11,319 nt of DNA from Acidobacteriota bacterium (GTDB lineage Bacteria > Acidobacteriota > Blastocatellia > Pyrinomonadales > Pyrinomonadaceae): positions 1 through 11,319 of the forward strand of contig CAUJFK010000016.1 of NCBI GenBank assembly GCA_963169175.1. Direction: 5' to 3'. Shown here in pieces: positions 1 to 6,402 of this stretch. Position 1 is the first letter of the stretch. Each line of letters opens with the position of its first letter. A model generated the notes under the pieces. It was not told the DNA's origin. It searched no databases and saw nothing but the letters and a program-made list of their open reading frames with translations. A program made the position numbers and the translations under genes.

Positions 1-1392
1 AGCCTGATACTCAATCTGCTGGCGGTTATTATGAGCGTGATCTGCATTGTTGGGATCATCTTCTCACGCCAGTTCATTGACCTCATAGCTGACGGATTCT
101 CGCCGGAAAAAGCCGCTCTTGCCGCAACACTAACGCAGATAATGTTCCCGTTCATCCTGCTCGTCGCACTTGCGGCGGTTGCGATGGGCGTTCTGAATAC
201 AAAAGGCATTTTTGGTATTCCTGCCTCGGCATCGACCGTTTTCAATATCGTTTCGATCATTTTCGGCCTCGCCCTTGCATATTGGCTCAGCGGCGGCGGC
301 TGGCTGGAAGCTCACGACAAGAATGCGCTCCCGAATGCCGCTTCACAATGGGCAATAATCGGAATGGCCATCGGCACGCTCATCGGCGGTGCGGCACAGT
401 TCCTGATGCAGCTACCTTCCCTCTACAAGGTCGGATTTCGCTTTCTTCCAGTGCTCAGCTTTGCCGATGAAGGTGTCCGAAAGGTCGCGGCGTTGATGGC
501 CCCGGCGATCATCGGCACCTCGGCGGTGCAGATCAACGTGCTCATTAACACATATTTTGTCTCCGGCATTGAGGGAGCGCAGGGCTGGCTTAGCTATTCA
601 TTTCGCCTGATGCAGTTCCCTATCGGCCTGTTCGGCGTGGCTGTCGGAACGGCGGCGATCCCGGTCCTTTCGCGGCTTGCGGCCGAAGGCAAGATCTCGC
701 AGTTCCGCGACACCATCTCTTCATCAATGAATCTGGTCTTCCTGATGACGCTTCCATCGGCATGCGGCCTGATCGTTCTCGGCGAACCAATAGTCCGGCT
801 CATTTACGAGCGGGGAAAATTTGATGCGACCGCAACAAGCATGACTGCGATAGCTCTCGCCGGCTATTCTATCGGCCTGACGGGCTACGCGGCGATAAAG
901 ATCCTCTCGCCCGCGTTTTACGCGCTTGATGACGCAAAGACGCCGATGATCATCGCCGTTGCGTCGATCGCGGTAAATTTTTTGGGCAGCTATTTTCTTC
1001 GAGAATGGCTGTCAGGATTTGGCGTTACACCCGCTACGCCGCACGGCTACGGCCACGTCGGTGTTGCCCTTGCGACTTCGATAGTGGCCCTGGTCAATTT
1101 CTTTGCGCTCGCGCTCATAATGCGAAAGCGGGTTCACCGGCTCAACGGCCGCGCGATATTCGCGTCGTTCACAAAGATCGCCGCAGCTTCGGCCGTGCTG
1201 TCGGCCGTATGTTATGTGAGCTATAAGGCCATTGCCTCAGTGTACGGTACAGGCTCGATCAGCGTGCAGTTCATCGAAGCCTTTGTACCGATCGCACTTG
1301 GCGGTGCGGCCTTTGTGTTGACAGCCAAACTTCTTCGCGTAGCCGAACTTGAGCAACTGTTCGAAATGCTGCAAAGAAAACTTGCCAGATAG
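1..1392 (+). CDS. murJ: Lipid II flippase MurJ (MviN family), 5' end outside window
   Basis: MurJ moves lipid II, the lipid-linked peptidoglycan precursor, from the inner to the outer face of the cytoplasmic membrane. The reading frame is open from base 1; the methionine at 31 is internal, because the residues before it (SLILNLLAVI) continue a membrane helix. About 463 residues are visible, with roughly 12 hydrophobic segments of the 14 usual for the family, so the first two helices (about 60-90 residues, including the N-terminal cavity arginines) are missing beyond the edge. Recognisable family stretches are TLTQIMFPFILLVALAAVAM followed by GVLN, and LIYERGKFDA, followed about 20 residues later by the AAIKILSPAFYALDDAKTPM block that carries the conserved K-(L/V)-(S/A)-P-x-F-Y and K-T-P. 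The stop is TAG at 1390-1392. The carbonic anhydrase gene starts 7 bp later, so the two are probably cotranscribed. Family assignment is secure. Confidence 0.95.
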   Translation, partial: SLILNLLAVIMSVICIVGIIFSRQFIDLIADGFSPEKAALAATLTQIMFPFILLVALAAVAMGVLNTKGIFGIPASASTVFNIVSIIFGLALAYWLSGGGWLEAHDKNALPNAASQWAIIGMAIGTLIGGAAQFLMQLPSLYKVGFRFLPVLSFADEGVRKVAALMAPAIIGTSAVQINVLINTYFVSGIEGAQGWLSYSFRLMQFPIGLFGVAVGTAAIPVLSRLAAEGKISQFRDTISSSMNLVFLMTLPSACGLIVLGEPIVRLIYERGKFDATATSMTAIALAGYSIGLTGYAAIKILSPAFYALDDAKTPMIIAVASIAVNFLGSYFLREWLSGFGVTPATPHGYGHVGVALATSIVALVNFFALALIMRKRVHRLNGRAIFASFTKIAAASAVLSAVCYVSYKAIASVYGTGSISVQFIEAFVPIALGGAAFVLTAKLLRVAELEQLFEMLQRKLAR

Positions 1393-1399
1393 AACGCGT

Positions 1400-1909
1400 A
1401 TGATCAAACCATACAGAAACTTTACTCCGAAGATCCACGAAACTGCCTTCATTGCTGATGATGCGATAGTTATCGGCGATGTCGGGATAGGAGAAAATTC
1501 GAGCGTTTGGTTCGGCTCTATCCTTCGCGGCGATGTGAACTACATTCGCATCGGCGCGCGAACAAATCTGCAGGATGGAACGATCGTCCACGTTGACTCG
1601 CGCGAACTTCCCACCATACTTGAAAACGACATAACCGTCGGCCACCGAGTAACACTGCACGCGTGTTACATCGAAACCGGCTGCCTGATCGGTATCGGGG
1701 CCATCCTTCTGGACGGTGTGCGCGTGGGCAGGAATTCTCTGGTTGCCGCGGGAAGCCTGTTGACGCCAGGCACCGTTATTCCGCCGGGCTCAATGGTGAT
1801 GGGCAGCCCGGCAAAAGTAAAACGCCCGCTGACCGAGGACGAGATCAATGGCATCGCGCGAAATGTTGCCGGTTATGTAAAGCTTTCAGCGGAATACAAA
1901 GTCCGGTAA
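1400..1909 (+). CDS. Gamma-class carbonic anhydrase family protein (left-handed beta-helix hexapeptide repeat)
   Basis: A 169-residue protein of the gamma carbonic anhydrase/YrdA/PaaY group, a cytoplasmic trimer of left-handed beta-helices that binds metal at subunit interfaces. The expected motifs are present: RGDVNYIRIG (43-52), TNLQDGTIVHV (55-65), VGHRVTLHAC (80-89), IGIGAILLDG and GSPAKVKR near the end. The three metal-ligand histidines are His64, His82 and His87, with the canonical five-residue spacing of the last pair. The frame is open back to an ATG at 1349, but that would overlap murJ by 44 bp and add 17 residues (rich in Cys/Lys) unlike the family. The ATG at 1400 puts the usual start just before IKPY and gives the usual length. 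No clear Shine-Dalgarno is visible. Whether it has carbonic anhydrase activity cannot be judged, since many homologues show weak or no activity or act as thioesterase-like accessory proteins. Family call is secure; function is inferred. Confidence 0.92.
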   Translation: MIKPYRNFTPKIHETAFIADDAIVIGDVGIGENSSVWFGSILRGDVNYIRIGARTNLQDGTIVHVDSRELPTILENDITVGHRVTLHACYIETGCLIGIGAILLDGVRVGRNSLVAAGSLLTPGTVIPPGSMVMGSPAKVKRPLTEDEINGIARNVAGYVKLSAEYKVR

Positions 1910-1914
1910 TTACA

Positions 1915-1943
1915 TTTACAAACCCACGAACTCGGCGTACAAT
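1915..1943 (+). promoter_or_regulatory. Sigma70-type promoter for the pagL-like gene and hisS
   Basis: TTTACA (1915-1920) and TACAAT (1938-1943) each match the sigma70 -35 and -10 consensus at five of six positions and are separated by the ideal 17 bp. The predicted start, near 1950, gives a leader of about 25 nt to the ATG at 1975. The promoter lies in the 65-bp gap after the carbonic anhydrase stop, so it probably begins a new transcription unit. Prediction from sequence only. Confidence 0.6.
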
Positions 1944-1974
1944 CCCTTTCGTTTGCCTGCACTGATAATAAAAT

Positions 1975-2604
1975 ATGAAATTAACAATGGCCCTGGCCCT
2001 TACTGCGTTCTTCGTGATCGCGGCCGCCGCTCAAAATGATGATCCGCCGAAGAATGAGTTGAGCGTTTGGGGAGGCTTTGCTCCAGCCGTACGCACATTC
2101 GGGCCCGTCGGCGGCCGGACATGGGACGCTCAATACGGTATGGCCGCACTTCGTTATTCTCGTCGGTTCAATAACAGCGACTGGCTGAACATTAAATACA
2201 CACTCGACGCTATACCGGTCGCCGTACTTCATTATCCAGATCGTGTCATCACGCAAACCGGGCCCAATACGGTTCGTGTCGACCCGGTCAAAGAGACAAA
2301 ATATGCGTTTGGCGGTTCGCCATTTGGCCTGCAATTCAATTTCCGGCCAAAGAAAAAGCTCCAGCCGTTTCTGGCCCTCAGCCTCTCTGCACTCATTTTC
2401 AACAAGACCACACCCAACGACCTGGGCCAGCGCCTGAACTTTGGCAGCGAAGGCGGTGCAGGCATCGAATATCGCCTGTCAAACAAAAAGGCCGTCACCT
2501 TTGGCTATAAGTGGTATCACATCTCAAACGCCAGCCGCGGCGAGATCAACCCGGGCTACGATGGGCAAATGCTATATCTCGGATACACCTTCTGGGGCAA
2601 ATAG
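1975..2604 (+). CDS. PagL-like lipid A 3-O-deacylase (acyloxyacyl hydrolase family), outer membrane
   Basis: A 209-residue protein with a signal peptide (residues 1-19, hydrophobic core ALALTAFFVIAAAA, likely cut after an Ala just before Gln20). Alternating hydrophobic/aromatic strands follow, ending in an aromatic-rich C-terminus (LGYTFWGK) as in outer-membrane beta-barrels. PagL enzymes are eight-stranded barrels that remove the 3-O acyl chain of lipid A. The signature is HISNASRGEINPG (182-194): His182 and Ser184 match the catalytic His-x-Ser of Pseudomonas PagL, followed by the family SNA...NPG pattern. At +14 from the His, where P. aeruginosa PagL has its catalytic Glu140, this protein has Asp196. 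ATG 1975 is taken as the start because it gives a basic n-region (MKLT); ATG 1987 is also possible. It lies between a predicted promoter and hisS. Family assignment is good; the substrate is inferred. Confidence 0.85.
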   Translation: MKLTMALALTAFFVIAAAAQNDDPPKNELSVWGGFAPAVRTFGPVGGRTWDAQYGMAALRYSRRFNNSDWLNIKYTLDAIPVAVLHYPDRVITQTGPNTVRVDPVKETKYAFGGSPFGLQFNFRPKKKLQPFLALSLSALIFNKTTPNDLGQRLNFGSEGGAGIEYRLSNKKAVTFGYKWYHISNASRGEINPGYDGQMLYLGYTFWGK

Positions 2605-2640
2605 GCCGGGAGCGGCAGGATAGCCACTACCGCTCGCGGT
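2605..2640. repeat. Imperfect hairpin between pagL-like gene and hisS
   Basis: CCGGGAGCGG (2606-2615) and CCGCTCGCGG (2630-2639) pair over ten positions with one G-G mismatch, around a 14-nt loop, directly after the TAG stop of the preceding gene. No T-run follows on the plus strand, so it is a poor intrinsic terminator. It may instead attenuate or stabilise the mRNA. The right half overlaps a minus-strand copy of the GTCAGAACC-type dispersed repeat. Confidence 0.55.
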
Positions 2641-2649
2641 GCCGACAAG
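2622..2649 (-). repeat. GTCAGAACC-type dispersed repeat, copy 1 (diverged)
   Basis: Read on the minus strand, 2649 to 2622 matches 9061-9088 at 22 of 28 positions, sharing CTTGTC, ACCG, GAGC, GTAG and a terminal CT. It is the most diverged of three copies seen in this window and occupies most of the 60-bp gap before hisS. The alignment was done by eye. That it belongs to a genome-wide family is an inference. Confidence 0.5.
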
Positions 2650-2664
2650 GTAAACTATCCGTTT

Positions 2665-4014
2665 ATGGCAAGCACCAACCCGGCGCGCGGGATGCGGGAT
2701 CTTTTGCCCGCCGACGTCCGCAAACGCAATTACGTCATCAACATAATAAAGCAGGTTTACGAAAGCTATGGCTTTGAACCGCTGGAGACGCCTGCCGTCG
2801 AAAATCTCGAAACCCTGATGGGCAAATACGGCGAAGAAGGCAATCAGCTTATTTTCAAGATCCTGAAACGAGGCGAGAAACTTGACATTGAAAACGCCCG
2901 TTCCGAGAACGATCTCTCCGACCTTGCCCTCCGCTATGATCTGACCGTACCGCTTGCCCGCGTCATTGCAAACAACAGGAACGAATTGCCGAAATTTTTC
3001 AAACGATATCAAATCCAACCAGTCTGGCGCGCCGACCGGCCAGCTCGCGGAAGATTCCGCGAATTTTATCAGTGCGATGCCGACGCGATCGGGTCTGCTT
3101 CGATGTTGGTAGAGGCCGAGCAGATCCTAGCGGTCAGCGAGATACTACGGCGGCTCCGGTTCAATGATTTCACGATCAGAATGAACCATCGTGAAATACT
3201 TCGCGACATTCTCGACACGGCCGCGATCGCTGCGGATGATCACGCTACTGTCCTTGTCGCTATCGATAAGCTGGACAAGATCGGTACCGATGGCGTAGCC
3301 AAAGAACTGTCCGAACGCGGTATCGACGAGGCCGCGTCGAAAATGGTCCTCGATATCTTTGAGCAAACCAGTAAGATCGAAGGCAAACCAACTGAGATAA
3401 ACCGTACGATCGTCAGCAACCTGTTGAACATTGTCAGCCCGGAGGTGCTCGCCGATGTTGGAAAAATATTGCAGTTTACGGCCGGTTCGCCGGTACAGCT
3501 TGACCCTAGCCTAGCCCGCGGCCTGTCTTACTACACCGGCACGATCATCGAAGTAAACGTACCCGACCTTGCCGGATCACTAGCCGGCGGCGGACGTTAT
3601 GATGGCCTGATCGGAATGTTCGGCAAGGAACAGATACCCGCGTGCGGTGTTTCGCTTGGCCTTGAACGTATTCTCGTCGTGATGGACGAACGCGATATGT
3701 TCCCCCCAGAGATCGCCGAATCGACGCCCGCCGACGTGCTGGTCACATTATGGAGCGATGAAACCGCGGCGGAATCGCTGAAACTTGCATCGGAACTGCG
3801 TGCAAGCGGCATGCGGGTAACCGTTTACCCTGAACCCGACAAGCTTGGCAAACAGATCAAATACGCAGACACGATAAAGGTCCCGTTCGTTTGCGTCTTA
3901 GGTGAAAGCGAGATCGCGGAGAATAAAGTTACCGTTAAAAATATGCGAACGGGCGAGCAGCAAACTTTGCTTAGAAGCGACGCCGGCAGTCTAATGAAGA
4001 AATTAGGAGAATAA
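2665..4014 (+). CDS. hisS: Histidine--tRNA ligase (HisRS)
   Basis: A 449-residue class II aminoacyl-tRNA synthetase that charges tRNA-His in the cytoplasm. Visible in order: the class II motif 1 region YGFEPLETPAVE (35-46), motif 2 RADRPARGRFREFYQCD (122-138), the HisRS-specific histidine-binding motifs LARGLSYYTG (283-292) and AGGGRYDGL (307-315), motif 3 ACGVSLGLERI (326-336), then a C-terminal anticodon-binding domain starting near PADVLVTLW (355 onward). It is somewhat longer than the common bacterial enzyme (about 420-430). The motif 2 block, with WRADRP and REFYQCDAD, resembles the Bacteroidetes/eukaryote-like subtype rather than the E. coli type. ATG 2665 begins the standard ASTNPARGMRD N-terminus. 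No Shine-Dalgarno is evident. It is probably read from the promoter before the pagL-like gene, although a 60-bp repeat-bearing gap lies between them. Confidence 0.97.
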   Translation: MASTNPARGMRDLLPADVRKRNYVINIIKQVYESYGFEPLETPAVENLETLMGKYGEEGNQLIFKILKRGEKLDIENARSENDLSDLALRYDLTVPLARVIANNRNELPKFFKRYQIQPVWRADRPARGRFREFYQCDADAIGSASMLVEAEQILAVSEILRRLRFNDFTIRMNHREILRDILDTAAIAADDHATVLVAIDKLDKIGTDGVAKELSERGIDEAASKMVLDIFEQTSKIEGKPTEINRTIVSNLLNIVSPEVLADVGKILQFTAGSPVQLDPSLARGLSYYTGTIIEVNVPDLAGSLAGGGRYDGLIGMFGKEQIPACGVSLGLERILVVMDERDMFPPEIAESTPADVLVTLWSDETAAESLKLASELRASGMRVTVYPEPDKLGKQIKYADTIKVPFVCVLGESEIAENKVTVKNMRTGEQQTLLRSDAGSLMKKLGE

Positions 4015-4019
4015 AGTAC

Positions 4020-4082
4020 AGCTATCAGCCTTCAGCAATCAGCTTTCAGAAACTGATGGCTGAAAGCTGATGGCTGAAAGCT
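4020..4082. repeat. Palindromic array of eight 7-bp units (large hairpin)
   Basis: Four units of form CNNTCAG (CTATCAG, CCTTCAG, CAATCAG, CTTTCAG at 4022-4049) are followed by AAA and four units of form CTGANNG (CTGATGG, CTGAAAG, CTGATGG, CTGAAAG at 4053-4080). The whole is a tandem repeat and an inverted repeat at once, centred on 4051. G-C and A-T pairs also extend it one and two bases outward. It could fold into a long hairpin in DNA or RNA. It begins 5 bp after the hisS stop and ends 15 bp before the four-helix-bundle gene. Confidence 0.85.
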
Positions 4083-4097
4083 ACACTCAAAAACACA

Positions 4098-4448
4098 ATG
4101 CAAGATTTTCGAAATCTCAAAGTTTGGCAAAAGGCTCACGAACTGGCACTGTTGGCTTACAAGGTCACCGCTGACTTTCCACGCGAAGAAATGTTCGGCC
4201 TCAGGCATTCGATCCGCAAGACCGCGGTCGATATTCCTGCTTCTATTGCCGAAGGTGCTGGTAAGGCCAAAGATGCGGAGTTCGCGGCATCAATAAATTA
4301 CGCTCTTTCGCTTGCGATGCGAATGGAATATTTTGCACTGGTGGCCTGTGATCTTGAATTGATGGACCATGATTCGTATAACATCTTCTCCGGCAAGATC
4401 GTTGAGGTAAAGAAGATGCTTGGCGGGTTTAGAAAGACACTTGCGTGA
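4098..4448 (+). CDS. Four helix bundle protein (S23/IVP family)
   Basis: A 116-residue, all-helical protein of the family first noticed in intervening sequences of 23S rRNA genes (S23/IVP, TIGR02436-type). The molecular role is unknown. Family hallmarks are DFRNLKVWQKAHELAL (3-18), FPREEMFGLRHSIRKTAVDI (27-46), then PASIAEG (47-53) and a helix with the EF..S..YALSLAMRMEY pattern (61-78). No signal peptide or membrane segment. Length is normal, and the ATG at 4098 begins the standard MQDFRNLKVW N-terminus. No Shine-Dalgarno is visible; the upstream bases are A-rich. The gene sits alone between hisS and dxr, with a palindromic 7-bp array upstream and a perfect inverted repeat whose left arm contains its own stop codon. 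That suggests an inserted accessory cassette. Family call is strong; function cannot be given. Confidence 0.9.
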   Translation: MQDFRNLKVWQKAHELALLAYKVTADFPREEMFGLRHSIRKTAVDIPASIAEGAGKAKDAEFAASINYALSLAMRMEYFALVACDLELMDHDSYNIFSGKIVEVKKMLGGFRKTLA

Positions 4449-4503
4449 GGTTTAGCGAACAGGCCCTGCCCAGGCGGGAGCCAATATGTTAATCTAAACC
4501 TCA
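4446..4503. repeat. Perfect 10-bp inverted repeat flanking the four-helix-bundle/dxr gap
   Basis: TGAGGTTTAG (4446-4455) and CTAAACCTCA (4494-4503) are exact reverse complements separated by 38 bp. The left arm starts with the TGA stop of the four-helix-bundle gene. The right arm is followed by GTATTTT, and the dxr ATG lies 11 bp further on. The loop contains a second small G/C palindrome around CCTGCCCAGG. It might be a weak terminator for the upstream gene, a leader hairpin for dxr, or a footprint of insertion. Confidence 0.7.
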
Positions 4504-4514
4504 GTATTTTCGGT

Positions 4515-5687
4515 ATGAAAGGCATCTCCATCCTCGGTTCCACCGGCTCTATCGGCTGCAATTCGCTAAAGGTAATTGAGCACCTCAAAGAGTTTCGCGT
4601 TGTTGCGCTTGCGGCCGGGCGGAATATGACGACGTTTGCCGGGCAGGTAGCGAAATTCAGGCCGGAGATCGCGTCATGTGAGAACGACGAATGTGCCGAG
4701 ACGCTCCTGCGGGAACTCCACCGGCTTGACGTCGTACCTCCGCAGATCGAAACAGGCGAAGCCGGCCTGGTCAAGGCCGCAACACACCACGCGGCGGATA
4801 TTGTTATTTCGGCGACCGTCGGCGCCGTCGGTTTTGTCCCGACGCTTCGGGCCATCGAGGCCGGCAAACGTATTGCGCTGGCAAACAAAGAGACGCTGGT
4901 CATGGCGGGTGAGTTGATGACAGCCGCTGCCGCAAAGTCGTGCGCCGAAATATTGCCCGTTGACAGCGAACACAATGCGATCCATCAGTGCCTGCGCGGT
5001 GAAAAGCGGGCCGAGGTAAAACGCCTCATCCTCACTGCATCCGGCGGCCCGTTCCGAACGAAAACAAGACACGAGATAGAGAACGCGACGCGTGAACAGG
5101 CGCTCGCTCATCCAAACTGGAAAATGGGCGACAAGATCACGATCGATTCAGCTACCTTGATGAACAAGGGACTGGAAGTCATTGAGGCAAAATGGCTTTT
5201 CGGCTTTGACGCCGACCATATATCGGTGGTCGTTCATCCGCAATCGATCGTCCATTCAATGGTCGAGCTGGTCGATGGATCGATCATTGCCCAGATGGGT
5301 GTCACCGATATGCGGCATGCTATCCAATATTCGCTGACGTTTCCGGACCGAAAACAGAATTGCGTAGCCCCGCTGGATATAGGCAAACTTGGCGGGCTTT
5401 CGTTCGAAGAACCCGACATTGAGCGGTTCCCGTGCCTCGACCTTGCGTACCGGGCGTTGAGGCAGGGCGGAACCGCCGCGACAGCCCTTAACGCAGCCAA
5501 TGAAACGGCCGTCCAGGCATTTCTCGACGGCCGCATCGGTTTTGGCGAAATATCGAAGATAAACGAAGTGGTACTGGCCGACCACCAGCCAACTGACGCG
5601 GCGTCATTGGAAAATATCCTCTCCGCCGACAACTGGGCCCGGACCCGCGCTATAATGATGATGGGCGAATGCGCCGCTGCAAGTTGA
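4515..5687 (+). CDS. dxr: 1-deoxy-D-xylulose 5-phosphate reductoisomerase (DXR)
   Basis: A 390-residue cytoplasmic enzyme that converts DXP to 2-C-methyl-D-erythritol 4-phosphate with NADPH and a divalent metal, the committed second step of the MEP isoprenoid pathway and the fosmidomycin target. Motifs in order: nucleotide-binding GSTGSIG (8-14), AGRN (34-37), ALANKETLVMAGE (121-133), LPVDSEHNAI (147-156) with metal ligands Asp150 and Glu152, TASGGPFR (174-181), HPNWKMGDKITIDSATLMNK (199-218) leading to Glu221, the third ligand, and VVHPQSIVHSMVE (239-251). Length is normal and all catalytic residues are present. The ATG at 4515 directly precedes the first beta-strand of the Rossmann fold (KGISILGSTG). 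No strong Shine-Dalgarno is visible. Its neighbours rseP and ispG are common dxr partners in bacteria, but here Uma2 comes between dxr and rseP. Confidence 0.98.
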   Translation: MKGISILGSTGSIGCNSLKVIEHLKEFRVVALAAGRNMTTFAGQVAKFRPEIASCENDECAETLLRELHRLDVVPPQIETGEAGLVKAATHHAADIVISATVGAVGFVPTLRAIEAGKRIALANKETLVMAGELMTAAAAKSCAEILPVDSEHNAIHQCLRGEKRAEVKRLILTASGGPFRTKTRHEIENATREQALAHPNWKMGDKITIDSATLMNKGLEVIEAKWLFGFDADHISVVVHPQSIVHSMVELVDGSIIAQMGVTDMRHAIQYSLTFPDRKQNCVAPLDIGKLGGLSFEEPDIERFPCLDLAYRALRQGGTAATALNAANETAVQAFLDGRIGFGEISKINEVVLADHQPTDAASLENILSADNWARTRAIMMMGECAAAS

Positions 5688-5697
5688 GACGGATCAT

Positions 5698-6324
5698 ATG
5701 GAGCCAGTTTTAGAAAGAAATTACGTCCAGCCAAGGATCGTGACCGAGCCTCCAACCCCGACTAACGGCTCGCCAAAACGCTACCGTTGGACCGCGTCCG
5801 AATACTACCAAATGGCGGACATGGGATTCTTCAACGGGAAGCGGGTCGAGCTTATCCGGGGAGAGATAATTCACATGGCGCCTATGAAAACGCCGCACGC
5901 GATGGCGATCCTATTGATGTTTGAGGCACTTACTAAGGTTTTTTCCAAGGGATTTTTTGTTCGTCAACAGCTGCCTTTGCATTTTGGCAAGTCGGATCAA
6001 CCCGAGCCGGACCTTTCGGTGGTCGAGGGATCAATTCGCGATTTTGCCGACGCTCATCCGACATCGGCAAGCCTTGTGGTTGAGGTATCCGATTCCACGC
6101 TCCGATTCGATCGTCTGACCAAGGCTGAACTCTATGCGGAGAACCGGATCGACGAGTATTGGATCGTGAACCTCAAGCAGCGATGCCTGGAAGTGTACCG
6201 TAGGCCGGTGAAGGACAAGAATTTCGGGTTTGCTTACACAGAGATATTTGTCGTCCGTGAGGGTGAAGCCGTATCACCACTCGCTAAACCGAAGAAGGTC
6301 AAAGTTACCGACATTTTGCCTTAG
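5698..6324 (+). CDS. Uma2 family protein (DUF820, PD-(D/E)XK nuclease fold)
   Basis: A 208-residue Uma2-family protein, predicted to have the restriction-endonuclease-like fold. The biological role of the family is not established. Visible features: RYRWTASEYYQMADMGFFNG (28-47), VELIRGEIIHMAPM (50-63) with the first conserved acid Glu51, PEPDLSVVEG (102-111) with Asp105, SLVVEVSDST (125-134) with Glu129, then Lys142 in KAELYAENRIDEYWIVNL (142-159). Together these make a complete D-ExV-K type active-site set. The first 25 residues are Pro/Thr-rich and probably disordered. It starts 10 bp after dxr, so it is probably cotranscribed, and ends 78 bp before rseP. Uma2 genes are highly paralogous and patchily distributed, so this is likely an acquired gene lodged in the dxr-rseP pair. 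Family call is strong; nuclease activity is inferred. Confidence 0.92.
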   Translation: MEPVLERNYVQPRIVTEPPTPTNGSPKRYRWTASEYYQMADMGFFNGKRVELIRGEIIHMAPMKTPHAMAILLMFEALTKVFSKGFFVRQQLPLHFGKSDQPEPDLSVVEGSIRDFADAHPTSASLVVEVSDSTLRFDRLTKAELYAENRIDEYWIVNLKQRCLEVYRRPVKDKNFGFAYTEIFVVREGEAVSPLAKPKKVKVTDILP

Positions 6325-6402
6325 GGTGGGTTGTTTCTCTGCAACTTCGCGCGAGTGATTTGGCTCTAAACAAAGCGCGGTTTGATACGCATTTTTGATG
6401 TT

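Noticed and set aside
1349..1399. Upstream start of the carbonic anhydrase gene at ATG 1349
   Set aside because: It would overlap murJ by 44 bp and add 17 residues not typical of gamma carbonic anhydrases; ATG 1400 fits the family.
4022..4080. Heptad array considered as a CRISPR or coding heptad (coiled-coil) repeat
   Set aside because: Units are only 7 bp without spacers, the second half is inverted, and the array lies outside any supported gene.
4298..4975. 225-residue minus-strand open frame across the four-helix-bundle end and dxr start
   Set aside because: It lies antisense to two clear genes and the intergenic repeat, is rich in Ser/Ala/Arg of the kind produced by high-G/C antisense frames, and shows no recognisable domain or ribosome-binding site.
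5234..5755. 173-residue minus-strand open frame over the 3' part of dxr
   Set aside because: It is antisense to the conserved dxr coding sequence, has low-complexity composition and matches no family I recognise.
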